DNA from: Sutcliffiella horikoshii | GTDB lineage: Bacteria > Bacillota > Bacilli > Bacillales > Bacillaceae_I | Length of the DNA: 64,000 nucleotides | Assembly: GCF_020524325.1 (NCBI RefSeq) | Contig: NZ_JAIVKY010000006.1 | Coordinates: 62,001-126,000 of the forward strand | Direction of reading: 5' to 3' | In this document: one piece after another, positions 52,230-62,309 of the stretch | How positions within the stretch are numbered: the stretch's first letter is position 1 | Layout of the letters: every line of letters begins with the position of its first letter | Position numbers and translations under genes: made by a program | The notes under the pieces: generated by a model | What the model saw: the letters and a program-made list of their open reading frames with translations, nothing else | Told to the model about the DNA's origin: nothing | Database searches by the model: none

Positions 52230-54674
52230 ATGACACAGATAGAGAAATTTCACGACTTACCCCTAGAGGAAGTTTTAGGCGACCGATTTGGACGTTATAG
52301 TAAATATATTATCCAAGAGCGTGCATTACCAGATGCACGTGATGGACTTAAACCAGTACAACGACGAATTTTATATGCCATGTACGCAGAAGGAAATGTA
52401 CATGATAAACCATTCCGTAAATCTGCCAAAACTGTCGGTAACGTAATCGGTAACTATCATCCACATGGAGATTCCTCTGTGTATGATGCTATGGTCCGTA
52501 TGAGTCAGGACTGGAAGGTAAGAAATATGCTTATCGAGATGCACGGTAACAACGGTAGCATTGATGGTGACCCACCAGCGGCGATGCGTTACACGGAGGC
52601 AAGATTATCACCAATCGCATCCGAGCTTTTACGTGATCTTGATAAAAAAACAGTAGAATTTATTCCTAATTTTGATGATACCTCTCAAGAACCGGTTGTT
52701 CTTCCTGCGATGTATCCGAATCTTTTAGTTAATGGTTCTACCGGAATCTCTGCAGGATATGCAACAGACATACCACCACATCATCTCGGAGAAGTTATTG
52801 ATGCAACCATCATGCGTATCGATAACCCTTCTGTTACAGTGGATGAGCTTATGACAGTGGTCAAGGGACCAGATTTCCCTACCGGGGGTATTATTCAAGG
52901 GGTAGAAGGAATTAAAAAAGCCTACGAAACTGGAAAAGGCAAGATCATCGTGCGCGGGTTGGCTGAAGTGGAAGACATCCGTGGCGGAAAGCAGCAGATT
53001 GTTATCACTGAGGTTCCATATGAAGTGAACAAAGCAAATCTCGTAAAGAAAATTGATGAACTTCGATATGACAAAAAAGTGGACGGTATCTCAGAAGTAC
53101 GTGACGAAACCGACCGTACAGGCTTACGTGTTGTCATCGAGTTAAAAAAAGAAGCAGATGCAAACGGTATATTAAATTACCTTTATAAAAATACCGATCT
53201 GCAAATCACATTCAACTTCAACATGGTTGCCATCTATAAAAAGCGCCCGACATTAATGGGATTACCTCACTTTTTAGATGCGTACATAGATCACCAGAAA
53301 GAAGTAATCTCAAATCGTTCACGCTTTGAGTTAAACAGAGCAAAGGAACGCCAACATGTTGTAGAAGGCTTAATGAAAGCCCTGTCTATTCTAGACGAAG
53401 TAATTGCTACAATCCGTGCTTCCAAAGACAAACGCGACGCTAAAGATAACTTGATTGCCAAGTTCACTTTTACAGAACCGCAAGCGGAAGCCATCGTTTC
53501 CTTGCAGTTATACCGTTTAACTAACACTGATATCACAGCGTTGCAAGCAGAAGCGGATGAACTTGCTAAGAAGGTTGCAGAATTAGAAGCAATTCTAGCA
53601 AGCGAGAAAAAACTGTTTTCTGTCATAAAATCTGATCTCAAGCGTGTGAAAAAGCTTTATACCAATGATCGTCGCTCCCGAATCCAGGACCAGATTGAGG
53701 AACTAAAAATTAACTTGGAAGTGATGATTCCATCAGAGGATGTCATCGTGACGGTCACGAAGGATGGGTACGTAAAACGTACAAGCTTACGTTCCTACTC
53801 AGCATCCAATGGGCAGGATTTCGGCATGAAAGAAACCGACCGAATCATTTCTAAACTGGATATCAATACAACACAAACGTTGCTATTGTTCACTAACAAA
53901 GGTAATTATCTGTATCTGCCAGTCCATGAACTACCTGATATCCGCTGGAAGGACATGGGCCAGCACGTGGCAAACATTGTCCCAATTGACCGAGATGAGT
54001 CCATAATAAAAGCAATACCTGTAAGTAATTTCGAGGACCCTAAATTCTTGTTGTTTGTAACACGTAATGGGATGGTCAAGAAAACAGAGTTGAGTGCTTA
54101 CAAAGCACAACGCTACTCTAAGCCATTAATGGCCGTAAACCTTAAAGGGGATGACCAGGTAGTCGATGTGCATCTAACAGACGGCGCTCAGGATATCTTC
54201 TTGGCAACGAGAAGCGGATATGGACTTTGGTTTACGGAAGAGGAGATTAATGTCGTTGGCGTCCGTGCAGCTGGGGTGAAGGGTATAAACTTGAAAGAAA
54301 GTGATTTTGTAGTGAGCGGATTAGTATTCGTGAAAGAATCAAAGGCCATGTTGTTTATCGCCACTCATCGAGGGGCCGTGAAGAAATTGAAAATTACTGA
54401 GTTTGATAAAGCAACTCGAGCTAAACGCGGGCTTGTCATGCTTCGTGAAGTAAAAAATAATCCACATCAGATAGCAGCAGTTGATCTTGTGGAGCCTTCA
54501 AGTTTCATTTATGTACAAACAGATAAAGGTACGGTGGAGAAACTAGCTGCCGCATCTTACCGTAACAATGACCGCTATTCAAACGGATCTTTCGTCCTGG
54601 ACCAACAGGAAGCAGGAGATGTAGTGGAGATGTGGGTCGAGACGGAAGAGGAAGTAGAAGGTAAGGAAAAATAG
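52230..54674 (+). CDS. parC: DNA topoisomerase IV subunit A (ParC)
   Basis: An 814-residue protein. The catalytic Tyr121 lies in MRYTEARLS. The quinolone-determining region HPHGDSSVYDA has wild-type Ser82 and Asp86. A coiled-coil tower and C-terminal beta-pinwheel domain follow (VTKDGYVKRTS, TNKGNYLYLPVHELPD repeats). It cuts and rejoins DNA in topoisomerase IV. The ATG follows GAGGAGG. It ends the parEC operon. Confidence 0.96.
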   Translation: MTQIEKFHDLPLEEVLGDRFGRYSKYIIQERALPDARDGLKPVQRRILYAMYAEGNVHDKPFRKSAKTVGNVIGNYHPHGDSSVYDAMVRMSQDWKVRNMLIEMHGNNGSIDGDPPAAMRYTEARLSPIASELLRDLDKKTVEFIPNFDDTSQEPVVLPAMYPNLLVNGSTGISAGYATDIPPHHLGEVIDATIMRIDNPSVTVDELMTVVKGPDFPTGGIIQGVEGIKKAYETGKGKIIVRGLAEVEDIRGGKQQIVITEVPYEVNKANLVKKIDELRYDKKVDGISEVRDETDRTGLRVVIELKKEADANGILNYLYKNTDLQITFNFNMVAIYKKRPTLMGLPHFLDAYIDHQKEVISNRSRFELNRAKERQHVVEGLMKALSILDEVIATIRASKDKRDAKDNLIAKFTFTEPQAEAIVSLQLYRLTNTDITALQAEADELAKKVAELEAILASEKKLFSVIKSDLKRVKKLYTNDRRSRIQDQIEELKINLEVMIPSEDVIVTVTKDGYVKRTSLRSYSASNGQDFGMKETDRIISKLDINTTQTLLLFTNKGNYLYLPVHELPDIRWKDMGQHVANIVPIDRDESIIKAIPVSNFEDPKFLLFVTRNGMVKKTELSAYKAQRYSKPLMAVNLKGDDQVVDVHLTDGAQDIFLATRSGYGLWFTEEEINVVGVRAAGVKGINLKESDFVVSGLVFVKESKAMLFIATHRGAVKKLKITEFDKATRAKRGLVMLREVKNNPHQIAAVDLVEPSSFIYVQTDKGTVEKLAAASYRNNDRYSNGSFVLDQQEAGDVVEMWVETEEEVEGKEK

Positions 54675-54682
54675 AAATTAGA

Positions 54683-54726
54683 CCGCTTTTCTGCGTGAGG
54701 TTTTCGCGTGGAAAGGCGGTTTTTTG
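54683..54726 (+). terminator. Terminator of parEC
   Basis: ACCGCTTTTC...GAAAGGCGGT form an imperfect hairpin followed by TTTTTTG. Confidence 0.75.
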
Positions 54727-54824
54727 TTTGTTGTGTCAAATTTTTGGTGAAAGGGTGCTTGAAAAGACAGTAGTTAGTTTACTGGATTTATATTATGTAA
54801 ACTTAAGGTGAGTTAAAATGCTAA

Positions 54825-54944
54825 AAGTGTAGAACATCTTAATTTTGAGGTAGAAGGTTGTGTGGGAAATGTAGAAGTAAATCCGGGAAATGTAGAAGGT
54901 AACAGTTTTATGGTAGAAGGTCACGAATTAAAGGTAGAACAGTT
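54825..54944. repeat. Degenerate GTAGAAGGT repeat tract
   Basis: Six imperfect copies of (A/G)(T/G)GTAGAAGGT, spaced 15-30 bases apart, in an AT-rich gap of about 430 bases between parC and the next gene. There is no coding potential. It is similar in style to, but different in sequence from, the GACCGAAG tracts at 23.5 and 30.6 kb. Confidence 0.65.
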
Positions 54945-55105
54945 CAAAATATGAACAGATTCTCCACTTAAAAATTAATTCTGAAACAGAAGAGAATGCA
55001 ATAACTGATATAATATGGAGTAAATAATGCACCAAGAAAAATTAATACAAGCATATCTATTAAAACGGTCTAATAATATAGTGGAGAAAAGAGAGGGGAT
55101 GTATT

Positions 55106-55672
55106 ATGAAGCCAGTATTACTAGTTGTAGATGTACAAAAAGGATTTGATGATCCAGCATGGGGTCAACGCAATAACCCGGATGCAGAAGATAGAATGCT
55201 AGAACTTATGAAAGCGTGGAGACAAAAAGATTTTCCTATCATACACGTTCAACACGTATCCCAAGATCCAAACTCTAAACTTCATCCCAGCAACCCTGGA
55301 TATGCTTTAAAGCTGGGATTTGAGCCGATGGAAGATGAATATTTTATCCGTAAAAATGTTAACAGTTGTTTTATCGGAACAGAATTGGACAGTTACCTAA
55401 AGAAAAATGGCTATCAAACACTAATTGTTATTGGATTAACCTCCAATCATTGTATATCTACTACAGTAAGAATGGCTGGAAATCTCGGGTATAGAACATA
55501 TGTTTGCAGTGACGCAACTGCAGCATATGAGACTGTTTCCTATGACGGTTTGAAGCTATCAGCAGAAGAAGTTCATCGTTACGCTTTATCGGCATTACAC
55601 CAAGAATTTGCAGAGGTTATTACAACTCATGAAGTGAAAAAATTGTTTCAACAAAAAACAATAAAGAATTAA
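55106..55672 (+). CDS. Isochorismatase-family cysteine hydrolase
   Basis: A 188-residue protein. The catalytic triad is Asp9 (VVDVQKGF), Lys83 (FIRKNVNSCF) and Cys116 (GLTSNHCIST), complete for this amidase/nicotinamidase-like family. It is cytoplasmic. The start ATG follows GAGAGGGGATG. It hydrolyses an unknown amide or ureido compound; no pathway genes are adjacent. A bidirectional terminator follows. Confidence 0.87.
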   Translation: MKPVLLVVDVQKGFDDPAWGQRNNPDAEDRMLELMKAWRQKDFPIIHVQHVSQDPNSKLHPSNPGYALKLGFEPMEDEYFIRKNVNSCFIGTELDSYLKKNGYQTLIVIGLTSNHCISTTVRMAGNLGYRTYVCSDATAAYETVSYDGLKLSAEEVHRYALSALHQEFAEVITTHEVKKLFQQKTIKN

Positions 55673-55676
55673 TAAA

Positions 55677-55708
55677 AACAACGCCATTGCAAAGTGGCGT
55701 TGTTTTTC
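55677..55708. terminator. Bidirectional terminator between the cysteine hydrolase and guaD
   Basis: AACAACGCCA / TGGCGTTGTT hairpin between convergent genes. Confidence 0.88.
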
Positions 55709-56183
55709 AATAATGAGTCCGATCAATTTTTTTACTCCAATTTATAAATGGTTGCAAGGAGTTTACTAGAGGTAAATGAATAAAAGGGAGGGTTCGATTT
55801 GCAGGATCAAGTTGAACTTCACGATAAATAAACTCGTCATCAAAATGAATGGCTGCAGCGTCTTTTCGGTCTGCAGCAAAATATACGGTTGGAATTCGTG
55901 CCCAATAAATAGCGCCAAGACACATCGGACAAGGCTCACAGCTGCTATAAAGTATACAATCTTTAAGTTCAAAGGTTTGTAAACTATTGCAAGCCTGCCG
56001 TATAGCCATAACTTCAGCATGGGCCGTTGGATCGAGATTACTGGTCACTTTGTTGACACCTTCAGCAATTATTTGATTGTTTTTTGTAATAACTGCGCCA
56101 AATGGACCGCCATTTTCTTTAACATTTTGTACAGCCAAGTCAATGGCGCGGTGAAGAAAGAATTCGTGCATATGCTTTTCCAA
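55707..56183 (-). CDS. guaD: Guanine deaminase (cytidine-deaminase fold)
   Basis: A 158-residue protein. The zinc and catalytic residues are HAE at 55-57 and PCPMC with Cys85 and Cys88, in the CEPCPMCLGAIYWAR context of B. subtilis-type GuaD. FDDEFIYREV in the C-terminal part also fits GuaD. It converts guanine to xanthine and ammonia. The TTG at 56183 follows GGAGGTG by 5 bases; the open frame further upstream is not used. Confidence 0.9.
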   Translation of the reverse strand: MEKHMHEFFLHRAIDLAVQNVKENGGPFGAVITKNNQIIAEGVNKVTSNLDPTAHAEVMAIRQACNSLQTFELKDCILYSSCEPCPMCLGAIYWARIPTVYFAADRKDAAAIHFDDEFIYREVQLDPANRTLPFIHLPLVNSLQPFINWSKKIDRTHY

Positions 56184-56635
56184 AGAAACACCTCCACAGA
56201 AAGGGATTTCTAACATCTTATTGCATTTCTTTAGAGTTAATACGCTTGAGAAATAAATACATGTAAATATTATTAGCAGCAATGGAGGAACAAAATTAAA
56301 AAATGATTGCGGTAATACTATTATGTAAACCGTAATGAAAAGAGATGACTGTATATGATGATTAAAAATAAATGATATTAGGGACAATAGATCAAAAAAT
56401 AACTAAATCTGATTAGCCAGAAATACTTGATTGGTTTAAGGTTTTAGGTTTGATAATAATGATTGTAAGTTTATTGAACAAATCCAATTAAAATTAATAA
56501 ATAATTAAACGATGTATTTTAATCATTTTTTTAATTTCGTCTCACTATCATAAGTTTACTTTGTTTTTGATACAAAATAGCTTTTTTTACATAACTTCCT
56601 ATAATAAGTGTTATGTAGACCCCGAAGAAAATAAA
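56184..56635. other. Gene-free AT-rich gap
   Basis: About 450 bases between the guaD start and the terminator of the next minus-strand gene. No ORF with a ribosome binding site, no repeat and no RNA structure that I can support. Confidence 0.5.
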
Positions 56636-56670
56636 AGATTAGAGGAGTATTAAGTTACTCCTCTAATCTC
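56636..56670 (-). terminator. Terminator of the homing endonuclease gene
   Basis: GATTAGAGGAGTA / TTACTCCTCTAATC hairpin followed by TTTTATTTT on the minus strand. Confidence 0.85.
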
Positions 56671-56676
56671 AAGTAT

Positions 56677-57665
<989 letters not shown>

Positions 57666-57675
57666 CTATATTTCT

Positions 57676-57704
57676 ATTATACGAACATTTGTTCTTAAGT
57701 GCAA
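57676..57704 (-). promoter_or_regulatory. SigA promoter with an embedded LexA (SOS) box
   Basis: On the minus strand TTGCAC (57699-57704), a 17-base spacer, then TATAAT (57676-57681). The spacer contains GAACAAATGTTC within 57682-57695, matching the core of the Bacillus LexA box (CGAAC-N4-GTTCG). It lies about 50 bases before the homing endonuclease gene. Confidence 0.75.
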
Positions 57705-57732
57705 ATAATAGCACTTCCCCTCATAAAAAAAG

Positions 57733-57762
57733 AAAAAACCGCCCATCACTGAGCAGTTTTTT
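57733..57762 (-). terminator. Terminator of the MFS gene
   Basis: On the minus strand ACTGCTCA / TGGGCGGT pair imperfectly, followed by TTTTTTC. Confidence 0.6.
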
Positions 57763-58963
57763 CTTCCATCTTCATCAACTTAACTGTCAACCCGACAGCC
57801 CCCATCACCATGACTCCCCCAATCCATGGAGTATGAATCAGACCTATGGAATCCACAATAATCCCGCCTAACAACGATCCAATCGCTATCCCTACGTTAA
57901 ATGCTGCAATATTGAGCGCAGAAGCCACGTTTACTGCAGAAGGTACATATTTTTCCGCAAGGTTCACGACCAACACCTGAAGTCCAGGTACATTCATAAA
58001 TGCAAACATCCCCATTAAGAAGATCACAATCAACCCTACAACTTTAAATGGTGCTGCAAATGTCAACACAACCAAAATGACAGCTTGCATTATAAACATC
58101 CACATTAGTGCCTTCAAAGGGTTCTTATCTGATGCTTTACCGCCAATTACATTCCCTACTGCAACAGCGATTCCATAAACAAGTAAGATACCACTTACCC
58201 ACTTTGCGCTAAATCCTGTGACGGTTTCTAAAAGTGGTGTCAAGTAAGTGAATGCCACGAAAGTCCCACCATATCCTAAAGCGGTTATCGCAAAAGCCAT
58301 CAGAAGTTTACTGTTTTTCAACACATCAAGTTGCTCACGTAACGTTGATGGTGGTGCCTCTTTTAAATTGCGCGGAATTAGAATTGAACTTGCTACTGCT
58401 CCAATCACTCCCAACAAAGCAACTCCCCAAAACGTTGCTCTCCAGCCAAACATTTGTCCAATAAAGGTTCCTAGTGGTACACCTGTTACTGTCGCCACAG
58501 TTAATCCTGTAAACATCAATGCAATGGCGCTTGCTCTTTTGTCGGCAGGAACAAGATCTGCAGCAATAGTTGCCCCTATTGAAAAGAAGATTCCGTGTGA
58601 GAAAGCAGTGATAAACCGTGCCACTAATAGTAATTCATAACTATTGGATAGTGCTGCTACTGTATTACCAATAATAAATACAATCATTAGGGAGATAAGT
58701 AACGTCTTTCGATTCATCTTATTTGTTAGTGCGGTTAAAACTGGTGCACCAATGGCAACACCCATCGCATAGCCCGAGATTAATAAACCGGCCATTGTGA
58801 TCGAGATGTTTAAATCATTTGATATCGTTGACAATAAGCCAACTGGAACGAATTCCGTTGTCCCAATTCCAAAAGCACTAATTGCTAATGCTAACAATGC
58901 TAACGTACTATTTCTTCTGTTTGTTTTAGTTTGATCTATAGAAATTGCTTGTGAATTCATCAT
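57746..58963 (-). CDS. MFS efflux transporter (DHA1, AraJ-like)
   Basis: A 405-residue protein with twelve predicted helices. Motif A-like segment GAPVLTALTNKMNRKTLL follows helix 2, TEFVPVGLL lies in helix 1, and GVPLGTFIGQMFGWRATF is in the motif C region. These fit the drug:H+ antiporter-1 family (AraJ/YdhL group). The start at 58963 follows AAGGAGGC. It is divergent from an HxlR regulator, which probably controls it. The substrate is unknown. Confidence 0.88.
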   Translation of the reverse strand: MMNSQAISIDQTKTNRRNSTLALLALAISAFGIGTTEFVPVGLLSTISNDLNISITMAGLLISGYAMGVAIGAPVLTALTNKMNRKTLLISLMIVFIIGNTVAALSNSYELLLVARFITAFSHGIFFSIGATIAADLVPADKRASAIALMFTGLTVATVTGVPLGTFIGQMFGWRATFWGVALLGVIGAVASSILIPRNLKEAPPSTLREQLDVLKNSKLLMAFAITALGYGGTFVAFTYLTPLLETVTGFSAKWVSGILLVYGIAVAVGNVIGGKASDKNPLKALMWMFIMQAVILVVLTFAAPFKVVGLIVIFLMGMFAFMNVPGLQVLVVNLAEKYVPSAVNVASALNIAAFNVGIAIGSLLGGIIVDSIGLIHTPWIGGVMVMGAVGLTVKLMKMEEKTAQ

Positions 58964-59055
58964 AAATGCCTCCTTCATAATATGCAGATTACCTTTGGCG
59001 CCATTTGGTAACCTTTCGAGTTCTTATTATGAGGGCAGTGGTTATTAAATGTAAG

Positions 59056-59076
59056 TACGCACTTTAAAGTGAGGTA
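59056..59076. promoter_or_regulatory. Candidate HxlR operator
   Basis: TAC-GCACTTT-AAAGTGAG-GTA is a near-palindrome centred between the divergent MFS and HxlR genes. HxlR-type operators are often TAC...GTA dyads. Confidence 0.5.
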
Positions 59077-59095
59077 GGCACCTGGAAGTACCCTA

Positions 59096-59123
59096 TTTAC
59101 CTTTAAGAACATGGTGGTATAAT
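59096..59123 (+). promoter_or_regulatory. Candidate promoter of the HxlR gene
   Basis: TTTACC (59096-59101), a 16-base spacer, then TATAAT (59118-59123), 37 bases before the ATG. Confidence 0.6.
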
Positions 59124-59159
59124 GAGTGAAATAAATACCTTACAAAGAAGGGATACTTT

Positions 59160-59513
59160 ATGAAGAAATACAATATTCCAGTGGAAGCTGCATTGGAAGT
59201 TATCGGTGGCAAGTGGAAAGTAGTGATCTTGTGTCACCTAATTAAAAGTAAAAGACGCACTAGCGAACTTAAAAGACTGATGCCTACTATTACGCAAAAG
59301 ATGCTCACTCAACAACTTAGAGAGCTTGAGGCTGATGGTGTTGTCAATCGCATTATTTATAATCAGGTACCTCCTAAAGTAGAGTATGAATTAACTGATT
59401 ACGGCTGGTCCCTGAAGCCTGCTTTGGACATGCTTTGTGCATGGGGGGAACACCATATTGAGAAAACCTACCCAGATAAAGAGTTAGTTTTAATTGATAC
59501 AAATGAAAAATAA
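59160..59513 (+). CDS. HxlR-family transcriptional regulator
   Basis: A 117-residue winged-helix protein. VIGGKWKVVILCHLIKSKRR, FSELK-equivalent TSELKRLMPTITQKMLTQQL, RELEADGVVNR and VEYELTDYGWSL are the HxlR family signatures. Cys39 in VVILCHL could be a redox sensor. It is divergent from the MFS pump and probably regulates it and itself. The inducer is unknown. Confidence 0.9.
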   Translation: MKKYNIPVEAALEVIGGKWKVVILCHLIKSKRRTSELKRLMPTITQKMLTQQLRELEADGVVNRIIYNQVPPKVEYELTDYGWSLKPALDMLCAWGEHHIEKTYPDKELVLIDTNEK

Positions 59514-59549
59514 GTAACCCCCTTCCATTCCTTTGAAAGGGGGTTACTT
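59514..59549. terminator. Bidirectional terminator between the HxlR and cupin genes
   Basis: AGTAACCCCCTT / AAGGGGGTTACTT hairpin between convergent genes. Confidence 0.88.
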
Positions 59550-60073
59550 CATTCATTTGGCAACTCTTCATAAGCCATCTTCCGAATAATTTTCTCGTGT
59601 TCTGGATACTTTTCCATTAATTCTGTTTGGGTGAACATTTCAAAATCCTTGAATTCGAAGCCAGGAGACACCATGCAACCAACTAAAGCATAACTATTTG
59701 GAATGTCGACACTTGAACCAAAAATAGAGTTTTTTGGAACTAATACCTGTGGTCTCTCCCCTTCACCTAAATTCAAACCTAACTTGTGTTGCTCATACTT
59801 CCCTGATTCTGTAATGACGTGGACGGTTAATGAACTGCCCCCATGAAAATACCATAATTCATCTGATTTTAACCGATGAAAGTGTGAAATGTTTTTATCT
59901 GTAAGTAAAAAATAGATGCTTGAATAGAGCTTTCGCTTACCATCGAAAGAAACAGATAGTTCATTATCAGTGATGTTTTCTCCTGACACGTATGTTTGTT
60001 TGTAAAAGCCCCCTTCTGGATGCGCTTCAAGCCCTAATGCCTCTACCCAATCTTTCACTTTATCAAGACTCAT
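59549..60073 (-). CDS. Cupin DUF985-family protein
   Basis: A 174-residue protein. LEAHPEGGFYKQTYVSGE is the DUF985 start motif, then YSSIYFLLTDKNISHFHRLKSDELWYFHGGSS with the cupin His residues, and CMVSPGFEFKDFEMFT. The family is of unknown activity; some members are linked to nucleotide-sugar or small-molecule metabolism. The start ATG follows GGAAGGAG. It is monocistronic. Confidence 0.85.
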   Translation of the reverse strand: MSLDKVKDWVEALGLEAHPEGGFYKQTYVSGENITDNELSVSFDGKRKLYSSIYFLLTDKNISHFHRLKSDELWYFHGGSSLTVHVITESGKYEQHKLGLNLGEGERPQVLVPKNSIFGSSVDIPNSYALVGCMVSPGFEFKDFEMFTQTELMEKYPEHEKIIRKMAYEELPNE

Positions 60074-60136
60074 AATTGCTCATAGACTCCTTCCCCAATT
60101 AAAACGGAATATATAAAAGTATAGCAAACAAAAAGA

Positions 60137-60165
60137 AAAACCCAACAGAAATATTGGGTTTAGTC
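60137..60165 (-). terminator. Terminator of the DUF2512 gene
   Basis: On the minus strand AAACCCAA / TTGGGTTT hairpin followed by TTC and TTTTTG. It overlaps the stop codon. Confidence 0.7.
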
Positions 60166-60609
60166 TTCTCTCTTCTTGCTTTCATGTACACTTAACTCTT
60201 CTGAGAACTCTGTTTGTAGTTCCATCGGTGGAGCTTCCCTCTTCGATTTCTTTCTCGGGTGATCTGGAAAAACACTTTTGACAAGGTATAGGTGAAAAAA
60301 CACTTCAAAGACTGTGATGGTTAATGCTGCAATTGCAGATGGTAACAAGAATCCGCCACTTAAATTAGTTAAAATGTATACCATAAAAGCGATAGTGGCA
60401 AAGTTAAATACAAAGTCAAATCCAGCCGCAAATGTATAATTCGTTCGCGGCAATACCATATCATCCACTACAAAATACGAAAAAGTAATAAGGAGAACGG
60501 TTGTCAAAAGGATATCTAGGAACGAGATTTCAGCAAACTGATTTAAGAAAAAGGATAGGATTAAAAAGCTTGCAATGAATTTGATTAATATCGGCATTAA
60601 ATGCTTCAT
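60160..60609 (-). CDS. DUF2512 membrane protein (YndM-like)
   Basis: A 149-residue protein with four predicted helices, the segment VVDDMVLPRTNYTFAAGFD, and a charged C-terminal tail. Layout matches the YndM/DUF2512 family of bacilli, function unknown. The ATG at 60609 follows AAAGGAGTG; the frame is open upstream through a hairpin and is not used. It is downstream of the ABC exporter genes but separated by a hairpin. Confidence 0.75.
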   Translation of the reverse strand: MKHLMPILIKFIASFLILSFFLNQFAEISFLDILLTTVLLITFSYFVVDDMVLPRTNYTFAAGFDFVFNFATIAFMVYILTNLSGGFLLPSAIAALTITVFEVFFHLYLVKSVFPDHPRKKSKREAPPMELQTEFSEELSVHESKKRED

Positions 60610-60663
60610 ATATTTCACTCCTTTTCCTTTGTAGATTGCTCGATGAAAAGGTGTTTTATACAA

Positions 60664-60698
60664 GTAAACCCCCCTCGTTATTAAAACAAGGGGGCACA
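60664..60698 (-). terminator. Terminator between the ABC permease and DUF2512 genes
   Basis: On the minus strand CCCCCTTG / ACGAGGGGG hairpin followed by GTTTACTTG; moderate strength. Confidence 0.55.
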
Positions 60699-60704
60699 TT
60701 AACA

Positions 60705-62309
60705 TTATCCAGTTATATCACGACGACGATATCCAATAAAACCTACTAATGTTAATAAAATAGCAATAAAAATAAGGATCGCAAGAGTTAGATAGCTGAC
60801 CTCTTCCACTGGAATCTGCGGAATGTGTCCGTATGGCGATAAATTTGCCATCCATTCAGGTAGTTTGAGCATTCCACCAAGATAAACTACAAAAAATGAA
60901 TAGCCCAGTACAAGCCAAGTGATGCCTGTTAGTTTAGGTTTTAATCCAATTGTAGCAACCCCAATTCCAGTCATGATCCACAAAGCGGGCAAATAGACTA
61001 ACCCTGCTTTTAAAAATGACTGCAACGAAATAGGATCGTCCATGACTGAATCTGCTGCTACCCACAAACCGACTATAGCTAAGGTTAGCATAATAAAGCC
61101 AAAGATGAGAGACAACAGCATATAACTTCCGAGGAGCTTTAATCTTGACACGCTCTTAGAAAGAATCGGCTCCAGTTGCCCCCTCTTCTCCTCCCCTTTT
61201 AGCTTTAACAAAAACATGATAGGAGGAATTGTACAAATCATCGAAATAATCGCCATGAGCATGGTCATAAACTGTTCGGTTAACGTGTATCCTTCCACAG
61301 GCGGTAACATTTCAGCCATCATTTCATTGCTAGAAAAGAATGTTTCGAGGTCTCCCAACACGGAGCCATAAGACACACCTAAGATAAACATTCCAATTGC
61401 CCAAGCGATGATTGCAGTCCGTTGGAGCCTGAACGCCAATCCGAAAGGACTACTTAAGAATCGTGATGCATTCCTTTTACCTGGCTTTGTTGGGATGAAG
61501 CCGGAGCCAATATCACGCAGCGAATGCAAATAGAGCGCAATTATGGCAATTATTATAGAGCTACCAATTGTAAGAAAAATTGACCACCAATAGTTGTTCA
61601 CATAAACCTCTGTACCCAATACCCACCCCAGTGGGGAAAACCATGACAAAGTATCATTACTTACATCCCCTACCGCACGAACTAAGTACGAAAATGCAAG
61701 GACTGTAAATGATAAACCAATTGTCCCCCTCGGATTCGAGGATAACTGTGCAAAAAGACTTGTAATACCCGTGAAAAATAGCCCTGTAGCACCTAATGCT
61801 GCACCATATAAAATAGAACCGTTCAAATCGATGCTTTCTATCCCCAAAAAGAATAAGCTAAATGCAATTAATAAAGCCAATAAAGCATTTGTTGCAGTCA
61901 TTACAACTAGAGTTGCAGTAACATTAGCTAAACGACCTACAGGCAAGGAACGTATTAATTCAATTCGTCCCTCTTCCTCATCATTTCTTGTATGACGAGT
62001 AACGAGAAGGATACTCATGATTGCCACCACTATTGCTGTAAAAAGAAGCATTTGATGTGCCATCATCGGTCCTTCTGTATAGTTTTCCAATCCATAGCCC
62101 TTACCAACCATTGCCGTCATAGCAGGATTTTTCATCGTCTCAGCGATTGCTTGCCTTTCCTGGTCATTGGCATACAAACCAGAAAAAGAAGTGGCAGTTA
62201 GTAAAGTAATTAGTGTAATTGAAATAAGCCAGATCGGAATGCGAATTTTATCCCGTTTCAAAATGAAGAAAATAAGGTTACCTGTATTACTAAAACGTTG
62301 TTTCCACAT
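60705..62309 (-). CDS. ABC exporter permease (polyketide-antibiotic exporter type)
   Basis: A 534-residue protein with about twelve hydrophobic helices. MVGKGYGLENYTEGPMMAHQ, RHTRNDEEEGRIELIRSLPVGR and GTEVYVNNYWWSI fit the large permeases annotated as exporters of polyketide antibiotics (TnrB3-like). It shares its start base with the end of the ATPase gene. The pair with a divergent TetR regulator suggests inducible drug export. Substrate unknown. Confidence 0.85.
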   Translation of the reverse strand: MWKQRFSNTGNLIFFILKRDKIRIPIWLISITLITLLTATSFSGLYANDQERQAIAETMKNPAMTAMVGKGYGLENYTEGPMMAHQMLLFTAIVVAIMSILLVTRHTRNDEEEGRIELIRSLPVGRLANVTATLVVMTATNALLALLIAFSLFFLGIESIDLNGSILYGAALGATGLFFTGITSLFAQLSSNPRGTIGLSFTVLAFSYLVRAVGDVSNDTLSWFSPLGWVLGTEVYVNNYWWSIFLTIGSSIIIAIIALYLHSLRDIGSGFIPTKPGKRNASRFLSSPFGLAFRLQRTAIIAWAIGMFILGVSYGSVLGDLETFFSSNEMMAEMLPPVEGYTLTEQFMTMLMAIISMICTIPPIMFLLKLKGEEKRGQLEPILSKSVSRLKLLGSYMLLSLIFGFIMLTLAIVGLWVAADSVMDDPISLQSFLKAGLVYLPALWIMTGIGVATIGLKPKLTGITWLVLGYSFFVVYLGGMLKLPEWMANLSPYGHIPQIPVEEVSYLTLAILIFIAILLTLVGFIGYRRRDITG

